Of a stretch of DNA of 8,067 bases, positions 1-6,940 are shown in pieces (the stretch's first letter is position 1; every line of letters starts with the position of its first letter). The DNA comes from Alphaproteobacteria bacterium. Lineage in GTDB: Bacteria; Pseudomonadota; Alphaproteobacteria; GCA-2731375. A program made the translations under genes and the position numbers. The DNA lies in assembly GCA_028281075.1 (NCBI GenBank), contig JANQKO010000440.1, positions 1 through 8,067 of the forward strand, read 5' to 3'. The notes beneath the pieces were generated by a model. That model worked only from the letters and a program-made list of their open reading frames with translations, was not told the origin of the DNA and did not search any database.

Positions 1-297
1 CAGGCGGATGTCGACGGTTTCCATCTCCTCGCCGCCGATGATCGAGGTCAGGCGCGGCGTCAGCGCCGTGCCGCCGTCCGCGATCCGGCTGAAGAAGCCG
101 GCGGCCTCGGCCAGCTCGTTCAGCGACCGCCGCAGCATCACCGCCATGCCGGCCGTCGCGACCAGCCACAGGCCGACCGCCGGACCGAGGCCGACCTGGC
201 CGGTGAACAGCAGCGCGATGGCCGCCGCGGCCAGCGGCGTCGACAGGGCGAGCGCCGAGAGCAACGCGCGCGTGACGAGGGGTTTCGGCCGATACAA
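1..297 (-). CDS. Partial two-helix membrane protein, possible sensor kinase N-terminus
   Basis: This is the first 99 codons of a gene that runs off the left edge, so its C-terminal part is unseen. I chose TTG at 297-295 as the start because an AGGAG ribosome site (308-304) lies 6 nt upstream and no in-frame ATG fits better. The peptide begins LYRPKPLVTRALL. It has two hydrophobic stretches, about residues 9-31 and 37-55, split by a short GQVGLGP turn, as in a membrane hairpin. A charged segment follows (RRSLNELAEAAGFF, then IIGGEEMETVDIRL). A short N-terminal membrane hairpin before a cytoplasmic linker is seen in PhoR-like sensor kinases, but no PAS, H-box or ATPase motif is inside the window. 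It lies downstream of maeB on the same strand with a 114-nt gap. Coding status is likely; the function is a guess. Confidence 0.7.
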   Translation of the reverse strand, partial: MYRPKPLVTRALLSALALSTPLAAAAIALLFTGQVGLGPAVGLWLVATAGMAVMLRRSLNELAEAAGFFSRIADGGTALTPRLTSIIGGEEMETVDIRL

Positions 298-303
298 GCT
301 GGG

Positions 304-308
304 CTCCT
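304..308 (-). promoter_or_regulatory. Ribosome binding site of the left-edge gene
   Basis: On the minus strand this reads AGGAG, 6 nt before the TTG at 297. It is the main reason for preferring that rare start codon. It lies only 4 nt beyond the base of the 10-bp hairpin at 313-341. Confidence 0.6.
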
Positions 309-312
309 GCCG

Positions 313-341
313 CTGGGCGGGTGCGGAACGGACCCGCCCAG
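313..341 (-). promoter_or_regulatory. Perfect 10-bp inverted repeat between maeB and the left-edge gene
   Basis: CTGGGCGGGT (313-322) and ACCCGCCCAG (332-341) are exact reverse complements around a 9-nt loop. In the minus-strand transcript this GC-rich hairpin starts about 70 nt after the maeB stop and ends 4 nt before the AGGAG of the next gene. There is no U-tract after it on the minus strand, so it is not a classical intrinsic terminator. Possible roles are 3'-end stabilisation of maeB mRNA, attenuation, or control of ribosome access to the next gene. The repeat is seen directly; the role is inferred. Confidence 0.5.
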
Positions 342-411
342 ATGTCGCCCATCGTCACCGCGCGGTCAATGCCGGAACGCGGCGATGGCCGATTTCGCCG
401 CCGCCGGGCGG

Positions 412-2712
412 TCAGCGGCCGGCTTCGTGCGCCGCCAGCGCCGCCATGTTGACCAGATCGGTCGCGGTCGCGCCCATGTCGACGATCTGCACCGGCTTCG
501 ACAGGCCGACCAGGATCGGTCCGATGACGACGCCGCCGCCCAGTTCCTGGATCAGCCTCGGCGAGATGTTCGCCGAATGCAGCGCCGGGAAGATCAGCAC
601 GTTGGCCGCCCCCGACAGCCGCGAGAACGGATAGATGTCGCGCAGGTCGGGGTTCAGCGCGACGTCGGGCGACATCTCGCCGTCATATTCGAAATCCACC
701 GTCCGGCTGTCCAGCAGCGAGACGGCGTCGCGCACGCGCTGGGCCGTGTCCCACATCGGGTTGCCGAAGTTCGAGTAGGACAGCATGGCGACGCGCGGCT
801 CGTGGCCGAGACGCCGCGCCTCGTGCGCGGTCTGGACGGCGATGTCGGCCAGTTCCACCGCCGTCGGCAGCTCGTGCACCGTGGTGTCGGCGGCGAAGAC
901 CGTGTGGCCGCGGGCGATGACGATCGACATGCCGAACAGGCGCCGTCCGGGCCGGGTGTCGATGACGCGGCGGACATCGTCGATGACGACGTTGTAGCTG
1001 CGGGTCAGGCCGCTGACCATGCCGTCGGCGTCGCCCAGCGCGACCATGCAGGCGGCGAAGATGTTGCGGTCCTGGTTGACCATGCGCTGGCAGTCGCGGC
1101 GCAGCACGCCGCGGCGCTGCAGCCGTTCGTACAGGAAGTCGGTATAGCGCTGGTTATGGTCGCTGAGACGGGCGTTATGGATCTCCAGCCCCGCCGGCTT
1201 CTGCACGCCGATCGCGGCCATGGTTTCCTGAATCCGGTGTTCGCGTCCGACCAGCACCGGCGTGCCGTAGCCCGAATCTCGGTAGCTCATGGCGGCGCGA
1301 ATCACCGCCTCCTCCTCGCCCTCGGCGAAGACGACGCGCTTCGGGTTCGCCCGCACCTGATCGAAGATGAGCTGCAGGTAGCTGGCCGTCGGATCGAGCC
1401 GGGCCTGCAGCTCGACATGGTAGGCGGCCTCGTCGTCGATCCCGCGCTGGGCCACGCCGGTCTCGATCGCGGCCTTGGCGACGGCCATCGGCACGTAGCT
1501 GATCAGGCGCGGATCGAACGGCGCCGGAATGATGTATTGCGGGCCGTACTGCATGCGGTTGCCGCCATAGGCCGCGGCGACCTCGTCCGGCACGTCCTGG
1601 CGCGCCAGCTCGGCCAGCGCCCGGGCCGCGGCGACCTTCATCTCGTTGTTGATCGTCGTCGCCCGCACGTCCAGCGCGCCGCGGAAGATGTAGGGGAAGC
1701 CGAGCACGTTGTTGACCTGGTTCGGATAGTCCGAGCGGCCGGTGGCGACGATGGCGTCGCCGCGCACCTCGGCCACCTGCTCGGGCGTCACCTCGGGGTC
1801 CGGATTGGCCATGGCGAAGATGATCGGCTTGCTGGCCATGGACGACACCATGTCGCGGTCGACTGCGCCCTTGACCGACAGGCCGAAGAACGCGTCGGCG
1901 CCGGCCAGCGCCTCGGCCAGCGTGCGCGCGTCGGTCTCGACCGCGTGCGCCGACTTCCATTGGTTCATGCCGGCCTCGCGGCCGCGATAGATCACGCCGC
2001 GGGTGTCGCACATGACCACGTTGCCGGGCGGAAAGCCCATGGCCTTCAACAGCTCGGCGCAGGCGACGCCGGCCGACCCGGCGCCGTTGATCACCAGCCG
2101 GGTGGCGTCCATGCTGCGGCCGGTCAGGTCGAGCGCGTTGATCAGGCCGGCGGCGGCGATAATCGCCGTGCCGTGCTGGTCGTCGTGGAAGATCGGGATG
2201 TCCATCAGCTCGCGCAGACGCTCCTCGATGATGAAGCAGTCCGGCGCGCGGATGTCCTCCAGGTTGATGCCGCCGAAGCTGGGGCCGAGAAAGCGCACGC
2301 AGTTGACGAATTCGTCGACGTCCTCGGTGTCGATTTCCAGGTCGATGGAATCGACGTCGGCGAAGCGCTTGAACAGCACCGCCTTGCCTTCCATCACCGG
2401 CTTGCCGCCGAGCGCGCCCAGGTTGCCGAGGCCGAGCACGGCGGTGCCGTTGGAGATCACCGCGACCAGGTTGCCCTTGCTGGTATAGTCGTAGGCGAGG
2501 CTGGGATCGTCCGCGATGCGCAGGCAGGGCGCGGCGACGCCCGGCGAGTAGGCGAGCGACAGGTCGCGCTGCGTCGCCATCGGCTTGGTCGGCGTGATCT
2601 CCAGCTTGCCCGGCCGGCCCATGGCGTGGAACCGCAGCGCCTCCTCGTTGGTATAGTCGTTCCTGCCGTTCTTCCCGCTGGCGCCCGGTTTCGGCTTCGC
2701 TCGCTCGCTCAT
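412..2712 (-). CDS. maeB: NADP-dependent malic enzyme with C-terminal phosphotransacetylase-like domain
   Basis: This 766-residue cytoplasmic enzyme oxidatively decarboxylates malate to pyruvate, making NAD(P)H for biosynthesis or gluconeogenic growth. By alignment from memory with E. coli MaeB (759 residues), the catalytic Tyr is Y55 (in LAYSPGVAAPC) and the catalytic Lys is K110 (MEGKAVLFK). The metal ligands are E152 and D153 (NLEDI) and D178 (FHDDQHGTAI). The dinucleotide fold shows VINGAGSAGVA near residues 207-216, followed by CDTRGVIYRGR. GRSDYPNQVNNVLGFPYIFRGALD is the family hallmark. From about residue 440 a phosphotransacetylase-like domain begins (NPKRVVFAEGEEEAVIRAA) and reaches the C-terminus. 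In known MaeB proteins this domain is regulatory, responding to acetyl-CoA, rather than a working phosphotransacetylase. NADP rather than NAD preference is assumed from family likeness. Start ATG 2712-2710 gives an N-terminus about 16 residues longer than E. coli's. It is divergent from mutS. Confidence 0.95.
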   Translation of the reverse strand: MSERAKPKPGASGKNGRNDYTNEEALRFHAMGRPGKLEITPTKPMATQRDLSLAYSPGVAAPCLRIADDPSLAYDYTSKGNLVAVISNGTAVLGLGNLGALGGKPVMEGKAVLFKRFADVDSIDLEIDTEDVDEFVNCVRFLGPSFGGINLEDIRAPDCFIIEERLRELMDIPIFHDDQHGTAIIAAAGLINALDLTGRSMDATRLVINGAGSAGVACAELLKAMGFPPGNVVMCDTRGVIYRGREAGMNQWKSAHAVETDARTLAEALAGADAFFGLSVKGAVDRDMVSSMASKPIIFAMANPDPEVTPEQVAEVRGDAIVATGRSDYPNQVNNVLGFPYIFRGALDVRATTINNEMKVAAARALAELARQDVPDEVAAAYGGNRMQYGPQYIIPAPFDPRLISYVPMAVAKAAIETGVAQRGIDDEAAYHVELQARLDPTASYLQLIFDQVRANPKRVVFAEGEEEAVIRAAMSYRDSGYGTPVLVGREHRIQETMAAIGVQKPAGLEIHNARLSDHNQRYTDFLYERLQRRGVLRRDCQRMVNQDRNIFAACMVALGDADGMVSGLTRSYNVVIDDVRRVIDTRPGRRLFGMSIVIARGHTVFAADTTVHELPTAVELADIAVQTAHEARRLGHEPRVAMLSYSNFGNPMWDTAQRVRDAVSLLDSRTVDFEYDGEMSPDVALNPDLRDIYPFSRLSGAANVLIFPALHSANISPRLIQELGGGVVIGPILVGLSKPVQIVDMGATATDLVNMAALAAHEAGR

Positions 2713-2738
2713 GGCATTATGGCGGGTTGCCCCGCCAT
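2709..2738 (-). CDS. Possible 9-residue upstream ORF coupled to maeB (MAGQPAIMP)
   Basis: On the minus strand ATG at 2738-2736 opens a frame encoding MAGQPAIMP. Its TGA (2711-2709) overlaps the maeB ATG in the four-base ATGA arrangement typical of translational coupling. The purine-rich GAGGGA directly abuts the ATG, which is closer than normal for a ribosome site, so initiation here may be poor. The peptide has no run of one amino acid of the kind found in attenuation leaders. It could equally be a chance product of the hairpin. Treat it as a hypothesis. Confidence 0.2.
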   Translation of the reverse strand: MAGQPAIMP

Positions 2739-2744
2739 TCCCTC
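2713..2744 (-). promoter_or_regulatory. maeB translation-initiation region: tetraloop hairpin between SD-like GAGGGA and the ATG
   Basis: On the minus strand GAGGGA (2744-2739) is followed at once by a perfect 8-bp hairpin, AUGGCGGG-GCAA-CCCGCCAU (2738-2719), closed by a GNRA-type GCAA loop. Then come AAUGCC and the maeB AUG. There is no Shine-Dalgarno at normal linear distance. If the hairpin folds, GAGG is brought to about 8 unpaired nt from the AUG, so the stem could act as a structured spacer. The same bases hold a 9-codon ORF whose TGA overlaps the maeB ATG. Both the stem and the small ORF are visible; their regulatory meaning is inferred. Confidence 0.45.
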
Positions 2745-2809
2745 GAAACGCCGACGCCCATTTCTAGCGGGCGCCGCCTGCTGTTTTGCGGCTAATGGCC
2801 CCTGGCCAA

Positions 2810-2826
2810 GACCCTCCACGAGGGTC
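2810..2826. repeat. 7-bp inverted repeat in the maeB/mutS divergent region
   Basis: GACCCTC (2810-2816) and GAGGGTC (2820-2826) form a perfect stem with a 3-nt loop. No T-tract follows on either strand, so it is not an intrinsic terminator. It lies in the 5' region of maeB on one strand and upstream of the candidate mutS promoter on the other. It may be an operator or leader stem, or chance in GC-rich DNA. Confidence 0.35.
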
Positions 2827-2842
2827 GAAGGCTAGCACACTT

Positions 2843-2865
2843 GATCGGCTTGCCCAGTGCCGATC
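2843..2865. promoter_or_regulatory. Inverted repeat GATCGGC-N9-GCCGATC over the candidate mutS promoter
   Basis: The 7-bp arms at 2843-2849 and 2859-2865 are exact reverse complements with centres 16 bp apart, a spacing compatible with a dimeric regulator. The dyad straddles the candidate -35 box at 2850-2855. This is an observed repeat with an inferred role; I do not recognise it as the site of a known regulator. Confidence 0.35.
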
Positions 2866-2878
2866 TGACTGCGATAAC
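2850..2878 (+). promoter_or_regulatory. Candidate mutS promoter
   Basis: TTGCCC (2850-2855), a 17-nt spacer and GATAAC (2873-2878) match the sigma-70-type consensus at four of six bases in each box. Transcription would begin around 2885, essentially on the mutS ATG at 2887. The match is moderate and was found by eye. Confidence 0.35.
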
Positions 2879-2886
2879 CTCGGCCG

Positions 2887-5562
2887 ATGACCGCCGCGAC
2901 CGCCGACCCGAACGTCACGCCGATGATGGCGCAGTATCTCGCCATCAAGGCGGCGCACGACGATTGCCTGCTGTTCTACCGGATGGGCGATTTCTACGAA
3001 TTGTTCTTCGATGACGCGGTCCAGGCGGCCGGCGCGCTCGACATCACGCTGACCAAGCGCGGCCGGCACAACGGTGGCGATATCCCGATGTGCGGCGTGC
3101 CGGTGCATGCCGCCGAAACCTATCTCTCGCGGCTTATTCGCAAGGGCTTCCGCGTCGCCGTCTGCGAGCAGACCGAGGACCCGGCGGCGGCCAGGAAGCG
3201 CGGCGCGAAGTCGGTGGTGCAGCGCGAGGTCGTGCGCCTGGTCACGCCCGGCACGCTGACCGAGGAGGCGCTGCTCGACGCCCGCAGCCACAATTACCTG
3301 GCCGCGGTCGCGCGCGCCCAGGACCGGCTGGCGCTGGCCTGGCTGGACATGTCGACGGGCGATTTCTCGCTCGCCGGGACGGACGCCGGCGCGCTGCCGG
3401 CGGATCTGGCGCGGCTCGATCCGGTCGAGGTCCTGGTCGCCGACACCATGATCGGCGGGCCGCCCTACGAGGCGGCGCTAGCCGACTGGCGGGCCGTGCT
3501 GACGCCGCAGCCGGCCGTCCGCTTCGACAGCCAGGCCGGCGAGCGGCGCCTGAAGGAGCTGTTCAACGTCGCCGCGCTGGACGGCTTCGGCAGCTTCGGC
3601 CGGGCCGAGCTGGCCGCGGCCGGCGCGCTGGTGACCTATGTCGAGCTGACGCAGAAGGGCCGGCTGCCGCGGCTGAAGCCGCCGGTGCCGGTCGCCGCCG
3701 GCGCGGTCATGGCGATCGACGGCGCCACCCGGCGCAATCTCGAGCTGACCCGGACGCTGTCGGGCGACCGCGCCGGCAGCCTCTTGAGCGTGGTCGACCG
3801 GACCGTGACCGGCAGCGGCGCGCGCCTGCTGGCGGCCTGGCTGAGCGCGCCGCTGGCGGACCCGACGGCGATCAACCGGCGGCTCGACATGGTGCAGTAC
3901 TTCACCGACGATGCCGGCCTGCGCGACGATCTGCGCCGGGCCCTGCGCGCCGCGCCGGATATCGAACGGGCGCTGATGCGGCTGACGCTCGGACGCGGCG
4001 GTCCGCGCGACCTGGCCGCCGTGCGCGCGGGCCTGCGCATCGCCGGCGAGCTGCGCGGCCGGCTGGCGCATGCCGGCCTGGCGCCGCCGCCGGCCGGGGT
4101 CGCCGCGGCCGCCGACGACCTGGGCGAGCACGCGGCCCTGATCCACCTGCTGGACACGGCGCTGGCGGACGAGCCGCCGCCGTCGGCCCGGGACGGTGGC
4201 TTCGTCCGCGCCGACTATCACGCCGGCCTGGACGAGCAGCGGGCGCTGCGCGACGAAAGCCGGCGCCTGATCGCCGGCCTGGAAGGCCGGTATCGCGTCG
4301 AGACCGGCATCGAGGCGCTGAAGATCCGGCACAACAACGTGCTGGGCTACTATCTGGAGGTCTCGGCCCGGCGGGCCGAGCCGCTGACCACGGCGCCGCT
4401 GAACGCGACCTTCATCCATCGCCAGACCATGGCGAACGCCATGCGTTTCTCGACCACCGAGCTGGCGGACCTGGAAGACCGTATCGGCCGGGCCGCCGAC
4501 CGGGCGCTGGCGCTGGAAGCGGAGATCTTCGAGCACCTGGTCGGCGAGGTGGCGGCGGTGGCCGACGCGATCGCCCGGACGGCGCAGGCGATGGCCCGGC
4601 TCGACGTCGCCACGGCCAATGCCGAACTGGCCATGGCGCAGCGCCACGTACGCCCGGTGGTCGACGATTCCACGGCCTTCCGCATCGATGCCGGCCGCCA
4701 TCCCGTGGTCGAAACGGCGCTGGCGGCGCGCGGCGACGGTCCGTTCGTGGCCAATGACTGCGACCTCGACCGGTCGCGCCGCGTCTGGCTGCTGACCGGG
4801 CCGAACATGGCCGGCAAGAGCACGTTCCTGCGCCAGAACGCGCTGATCGCGGTGCTGGCCCAGAGCGGCGCTTTCGTCCCGGCCACCGCCGCCCATATCG
4901 GCGTCGTCGACCGCCTGTTCAGCCGGGTCGGCGCCGCCGACGACCTGGCGCGCGGCCGCTCGACCTTCATGGTCGAGATGATCGAGACGGCGGCGATCCT
5001 GAACCAGGCCGGGCCGCGCGCGCTGGTGATCCTGGACGAGATCGGCCGCGGCACGGCGACCTTCGACGGCCTGTCGATCGCCTGGGCGACGATCGAGCAC
5101 CTGCACGCGGTGAATTGCTGCCGGGCGCTGTTCGCGACGCATTATCACGAGCTGACGGCGCTGTCGGGCACGCTCGACGGTCTGACCACCCGGACCATGC
5201 GGGTCAAGGAATGGGACGGCGACGTGGTGTTCCTGCACGAGGTCGCCCAGGGCGCCGCCGACCGCTCCTACGGCATCCAGGTCGCCCGGCTGGCCGGCCT
5301 GCCCGACGCGGTGCTGGCCCGGGCCGAGGCGGTGCTGTCGGCGCTCGAACGCGGCGAAACTAGCGGCGCCGCGGCGGCGGGGCTGATCGACGATCTGCCG
5401 CTGTTCAGCGCGGCGCGCCCGACGGCGGCGACGTCCGGCCGGGCGCCCTCGCCGGTCGAGGAGATGCTGGCCGATGTCCGGCCCGACGAGCTGTCGCCGC
5501 GCCAGGCGCTGGAGCTGCTCTACCGGCTGACCGCGCTGGCCGGGGACGATCCGGCCGGCTGA
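2887..5562 (+). CDS. mutS: DNA mismatch repair protein MutS
   Basis: MutS binds mismatches and small loops in newly copied DNA and, with ATP, recruits MutL. The 891-residue product is full length, slightly longer than E. coli MutS (853). The mismatch-reading Phe-x-Glu is F36-Y-E38 in [12 protein letters not shown], at the same numbers as in E. coli. The connector and core/lever regions follow, including [17 protein letters not shown], then the clamp and the [11 protein letters not shown] and [18 protein letters not shown] core segments. The ATPase has Walker [10 protein letters not shown] at residues 638-646, the [20 protein letters not shown] signature, Walker B with D717-E718 ([11 protein letters not shown]), and [13 protein letters not shown] at 836-840 resembles a sliding-clamp binding motif. 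The tail [12 protein letters not shown] matches the C-terminal oligomerisation helix-turn-helix. An in-frame TAA at 2875 leaves ATG 2887 as the first possible ATG start; no clear ribosome site precedes it. Confidence 0.97.
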   Translation: MTAATADPNVTPMMAQYLAIKAAHDDCLLFYRMGDFYELFFDDAVQAAGALDITLTKRGRHNGGDIPMCGVPVHAAETYLSRLIRKGFRVAVCEQTEDPAAARKRGAKSVVQREVVRLVTPGTLTEEALLDARSHNYLAAVARAQDRLALAWLDMSTGDFSLAGTDAGALPADLARLDPVEVLVADTMIGGPPYEAALADWRAVLTPQPAVRFDSQAGERRLKELFNVAALDGFGSFGRAELAAAGALVTYVELTQKGRLPRLKPPVPVAAGAVMAIDGATRRNLELTRTLSGDRAGSLLSVVDRTVTGSGARLLAAWLSAPLADPTAINRRLDMVQYFTDDAGLRDDLRRALRAAPDIERALMRLTLGRGGPRDLAAVRAGLRIAGELRGRLAHAGLAPPPAGVAAAADDLGEHAALIHLLDTALADEPPPSARDGGFVRADYHAGLDEQRALRDESRRLIAGLEGRYRVETGIEALKIRHNNVLGYYLEVSARRAEPLTTAPLNATFIHRQTMANAMRFSTTELADLEDRIGRAADRALALEAEIFEHLVGEVAAVADAIARTAQAMARLDVATANAELAMAQRHVRPVVDDSTAFRIDAGRHPVVETALAARGDGPFVANDCDLDRSRRVWLLTGPNMAGKSTFLRQNALIAVLAQSGAFVPATAAHIGVVDRLFSRVGAADDLARGRSTFMVEMIETAAILNQAGPRALVILDEIGRGTATFDGLSIAWATIEHLHAVNCCRALFATHYHELTALSGTLDGLTTRTMRVKEWDGDVVFLHEVAQGAADRSYGIQVARLAGLPDAVLARAEAVLSALERGETSGAAAAGLIDDLPLFSAARPTAATSGRAPSPVEEMLADVRPDELSPRQALELLYRLTALAGDDPAG

Positions 5563-5579
5563 CCGCCCGGCAGAATTTT
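5554..5579 (+). terminator. Weak possible intrinsic terminator after mutS
   Basis: GCCGG (5554-5558) and CCGGC (5567-5571) can pair around an 8-nt loop that includes the mutS stop codon, and a TTTT run follows at 5576-5579. The stem is only 5 bp and the T-tract is short. An alternative stem, GGCCGG (5538-5543) with CCGGCC (5551-5556), competes with it. Complete termination here is doubtful, so some mutS readthrough into the next operon is possible. Confidence 0.25.
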
Positions 5580-5599
5580 GTATCTTCGGCGACTCGTAT

Positions 5600-5627
5600 T
5601 TGCGGTCCCGGTGAACTATCCTATGTT
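5600..5627 (+). promoter_or_regulatory. Candidate promoter of the lipoprotein-regulator-kinase operon
   Basis: TTGCGG (5600-5605), 16 nt, then TATGTT (5622-5627). The -10 matches the sigma-70 consensus at four of six bases and the -35 at three of six. The 96-nt gap is visibly more AT-rich than the flanking genes. A start near 5634 would leave about 25 nt of leader before the ATG at 5659 and would exclude the earlier possible start codons. A small dyad, GAAC (5613-5616) and GTTC (5625-5628), overlaps the -10. Confidence 0.3.
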
Positions 5628-5658
5628 CGGAAGAGTGAAAGCGAAATTGGACGCGGTC

Positions 5659-6183
5659 ATGAGAGTGACGGCCCTGGTCCTGGCGCTGGCTCTGACGGGG
5701 TGCTTGCAAACGGACACACCGACGACGCCGGTCGCGGAACCGCCCGCCGTGGAGCCGCCGCGCGACCTCATCCTGGCGTTACCGGAACCGGAGCTGGAGG
5801 CGCGGAAGCCGCCGAAGGCGCCGCTGCCCCGCGTCAAGCCGGCCCGGCCCGCGCCCGCCGAGCCGGACTCGGCGGACGATGTCGTCATCGCCGATACCGC
5901 GACCGCCGCCCTGCAGCCGCAGCCGGCCGAACTGATCGGCCTGGAGCCGACCCAGACGGTCGCGGTGCTGGGCGAACCCTCGCTGCGGCTCCAGGATCCA
6001 CCGGCCCAGGTGTGGCAGTACAATGCCACCGAATGCACACTGCGACTGCACTTCTATCGGGACATAATCACGCAACAGTTCCGGGCTTTGTCCTACGAAA
6101 TCGAGAATGCCGATACGGAGAACGTGGATGCCGAACGCCGCTGCCTTAACGACATCATTTCCGGGCGACGAGCACAATCCTGA
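5659..6183 (+). CDS. Predicted outer-membrane lipoprotein with Pro-rich linker and BamE/SmpA-like C-terminal domain
   Basis: This 174-residue product is exported and lipidated. The start ATG 5659 gives a short signal peptide, MRVTALVLALALTGC, with lipobox LTGC and lipidated Cys15. The frame opens further upstream at a TTG (5578), but that would bury the signal peptide behind 27 residues. Leu, not Asp, follows the Cys, which by the E. coli sorting rule favours the outer membrane. Residues 20-70 are a Pro/Ala-rich linker (AEPPAVEPP, KPPKAPLPRVKPARPAPAEP) suited to spanning periplasm. Residues 90-150 form a compact domain (LIGLEPTQTVAVLGEPS, PPAQVWQYNATECTLRLHFY) that resembles BamE/SmpA-type folds in pattern; I do not identify the family firmly. 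C126 and C162 could form a disulfide. Its last 56 nt overlap the response regulator in another frame. No function is assigned. Confidence 0.85.
   Translation: MRVTALVLALALTGCLQTDTPTTPVAEPPAVEPPRDLILALPEPELEARKPPKAPLPRVKPARPAPAEPDSADDVVIADTATAALQPQPAELIGLEPTQTVAVLGEPSLRLQDPPAQVWQYNATECTLRLHFYRDIITQQFRALSYEIENADTENVDAERRCLNDIISGRRAQS
6117..6120 (+). promoter_or_regulatory. Ribosome binding site of the response regulator, inside the lipoprotein gene
   Basis: GGAG lies 7 nt before ATG 6128. It favours that start over the in-frame ATG at 6107, which has no such site. Because it sits inside the upstream coding region, translation of the regulator may be coupled to the lipoprotein. Confidence 0.55.
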
Positions 6184-6940
6184 AAACGCGCAGGGCAGCG
6201 CGGACATTCATGTCGTCCTGGTCGATGACGACGCGCTGTTCCGGGAATCCCTGGGCCTGAATCTGGTCGACAGCGGTTTCACGCTCAGCGAGTTCAGCAA
6301 CGGCGCCGACGCGCTCGACTATTTCGCCCAAGGCGGCCGCGCCGACGTGATCCTGCTGGACTGGCGGATGCCCGGCCTGGACGGCCTGGAGGTGCTGCGC
6401 CGCCTGCGCGAGGGCCGGATCGAGGTGCCGGTCATCTTCCTGACCGTGATCGACGACGAGATCTACGAGGAAGCGGCGCTGGAAGGCGGCGCCGTCGACT
6501 TCATCGAGAAATCCCGCCGCCTGTCGATCCTGATCAAGCGCATCCAGCTTATCGTCGAGGGCCGCAAGTCGGCCGGCGACGACGAGGAGTTCGACGCCGC
6601 CGACGCGGCGATGCCCGGACAGGTGCAGAAATGGGGCGAACTGGAGCTCGACCACGAATCCAAGCGCGCCCGCTGGCGCGGCGAGCCGGTCGGCCTGACT
6701 CTGACCGAGTTCAATATCGTCGCCAGCCTGGCCGAGAAGGCGAGCGTGGACGTGTCCTACCGCGAAATCTACGATCAGGTGCACACGCAGGGCTTCGTCG
6801 CCGGCACCGGGCCGGACGGCTACCGCGTCAATGTCCGGACCTTCATCAAGCGGATACGCGGAAAATTCAAACAGATCGATGCAGGATTCGATCAGATTGA
6901 GAACTACGCCGGATTTGGCTACCGCTGGCGCGCCGACTGA
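6128..6940 (+). CDS. OmpR/ChvI-like DNA-binding response regulator with atypical receiver
   Basis: The 270-residue product is a cytoplasmic two-component regulator. Its receiver starts near residue 27 (IHVVLVDDDALF) with acidic pocket D33-D35. D78 in LLDWRMPGLDG is the phosphoacceptor, T106 is in VIFLT, and K128 is in DFIEKSRR. The usual Lys-Pro is here Lys-Ser, so the conserved proline is absent. The linker is acidic (GDDEEFDAADAA). The C-terminal winged helix (about 165-270) has LTLTEFNIVASLAEKASVDVSYREIYDQVH, then NVRTFIKRIRGKFKQID and a GYRWRAD end. The recognition-helix region and C-terminus resemble ChvI of the acid/envelope-responsive ChvG-ChvI system. The stretch before the receiver, about 26 residues, is longer than usual and is largely encoded over the lipoprotein's 3' end. 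ATG 6128 is chosen for its GGAG; ATG 6107 would add 7 residues. The adjoining kinase is its likely partner. Target genes are unknown. Confidence 0.9.
   Translation: MPNAAALTTSFPGDEHNPENAQGSADIHVVLVDDDALFRESLGLNLVDSGFTLSEFSNGADALDYFAQGGRADVILLDWRMPGLDGLEVLRRLREGRIEVPVIFLTVIDDEIYEEAALEGGAVDFIEKSRRLSILIKRIQLIVEGRKSAGDDEEFDAADAAMPGQVQKWGELELDHESKRARWRGEPVGLTLTEFNIVASLAEKASVDVSYREIYDQVHTQGFVAGTGPDGYRVNVRTFIKRIRGKFKQIDAGFDQIENYAGFGYRWRAD

Noticed and set aside
2797..2807. GGCC-CCT-GGCC short palindrome between maeB and mutS
   Set aside because: A 4-bp arm repeat is expected by chance in such GC-rich DNA.
2810..2826. Inverted repeat as a bidirectional terminator between maeB and mutS
   Set aside because: The two genes diverge, so no terminator is needed here, and neither strand has a T-tract after the stem.
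385..2835. 816-codon open frame on the plus strand opposite maeB, longer than maeB itself
   Set aside because: The product is a low-complexity Arg/His/Asp/Ala/Val-rich sequence with no motif, while the minus strand encodes a clear malic enzyme with all catalytic residues. Long antisense frames arise from strong GC bias at third codon positions.
2764..3291. Minus-strand open frame across the divergent region and mutS start
   Set aside because: It overlaps the conserved MutS mismatch-binding domain, has no recognisable domain, and would block the maeB 5' region.
5578..5658. TTG at 5578 as start of the lipoprotein (201 residues)
   Set aside because: It would put 27 residues before the signal peptide and lies upstream of the candidate promoter boxes. 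ATG 5659 gives a standard short lipoprotein signal ending in LTGC.
3478..5709. 743-codon minus-strand open frame opposite mutS
   Set aside because: Gln/Arg/Ala-rich with no domain, and antisense to a complete MutS. It is a shadow frame.
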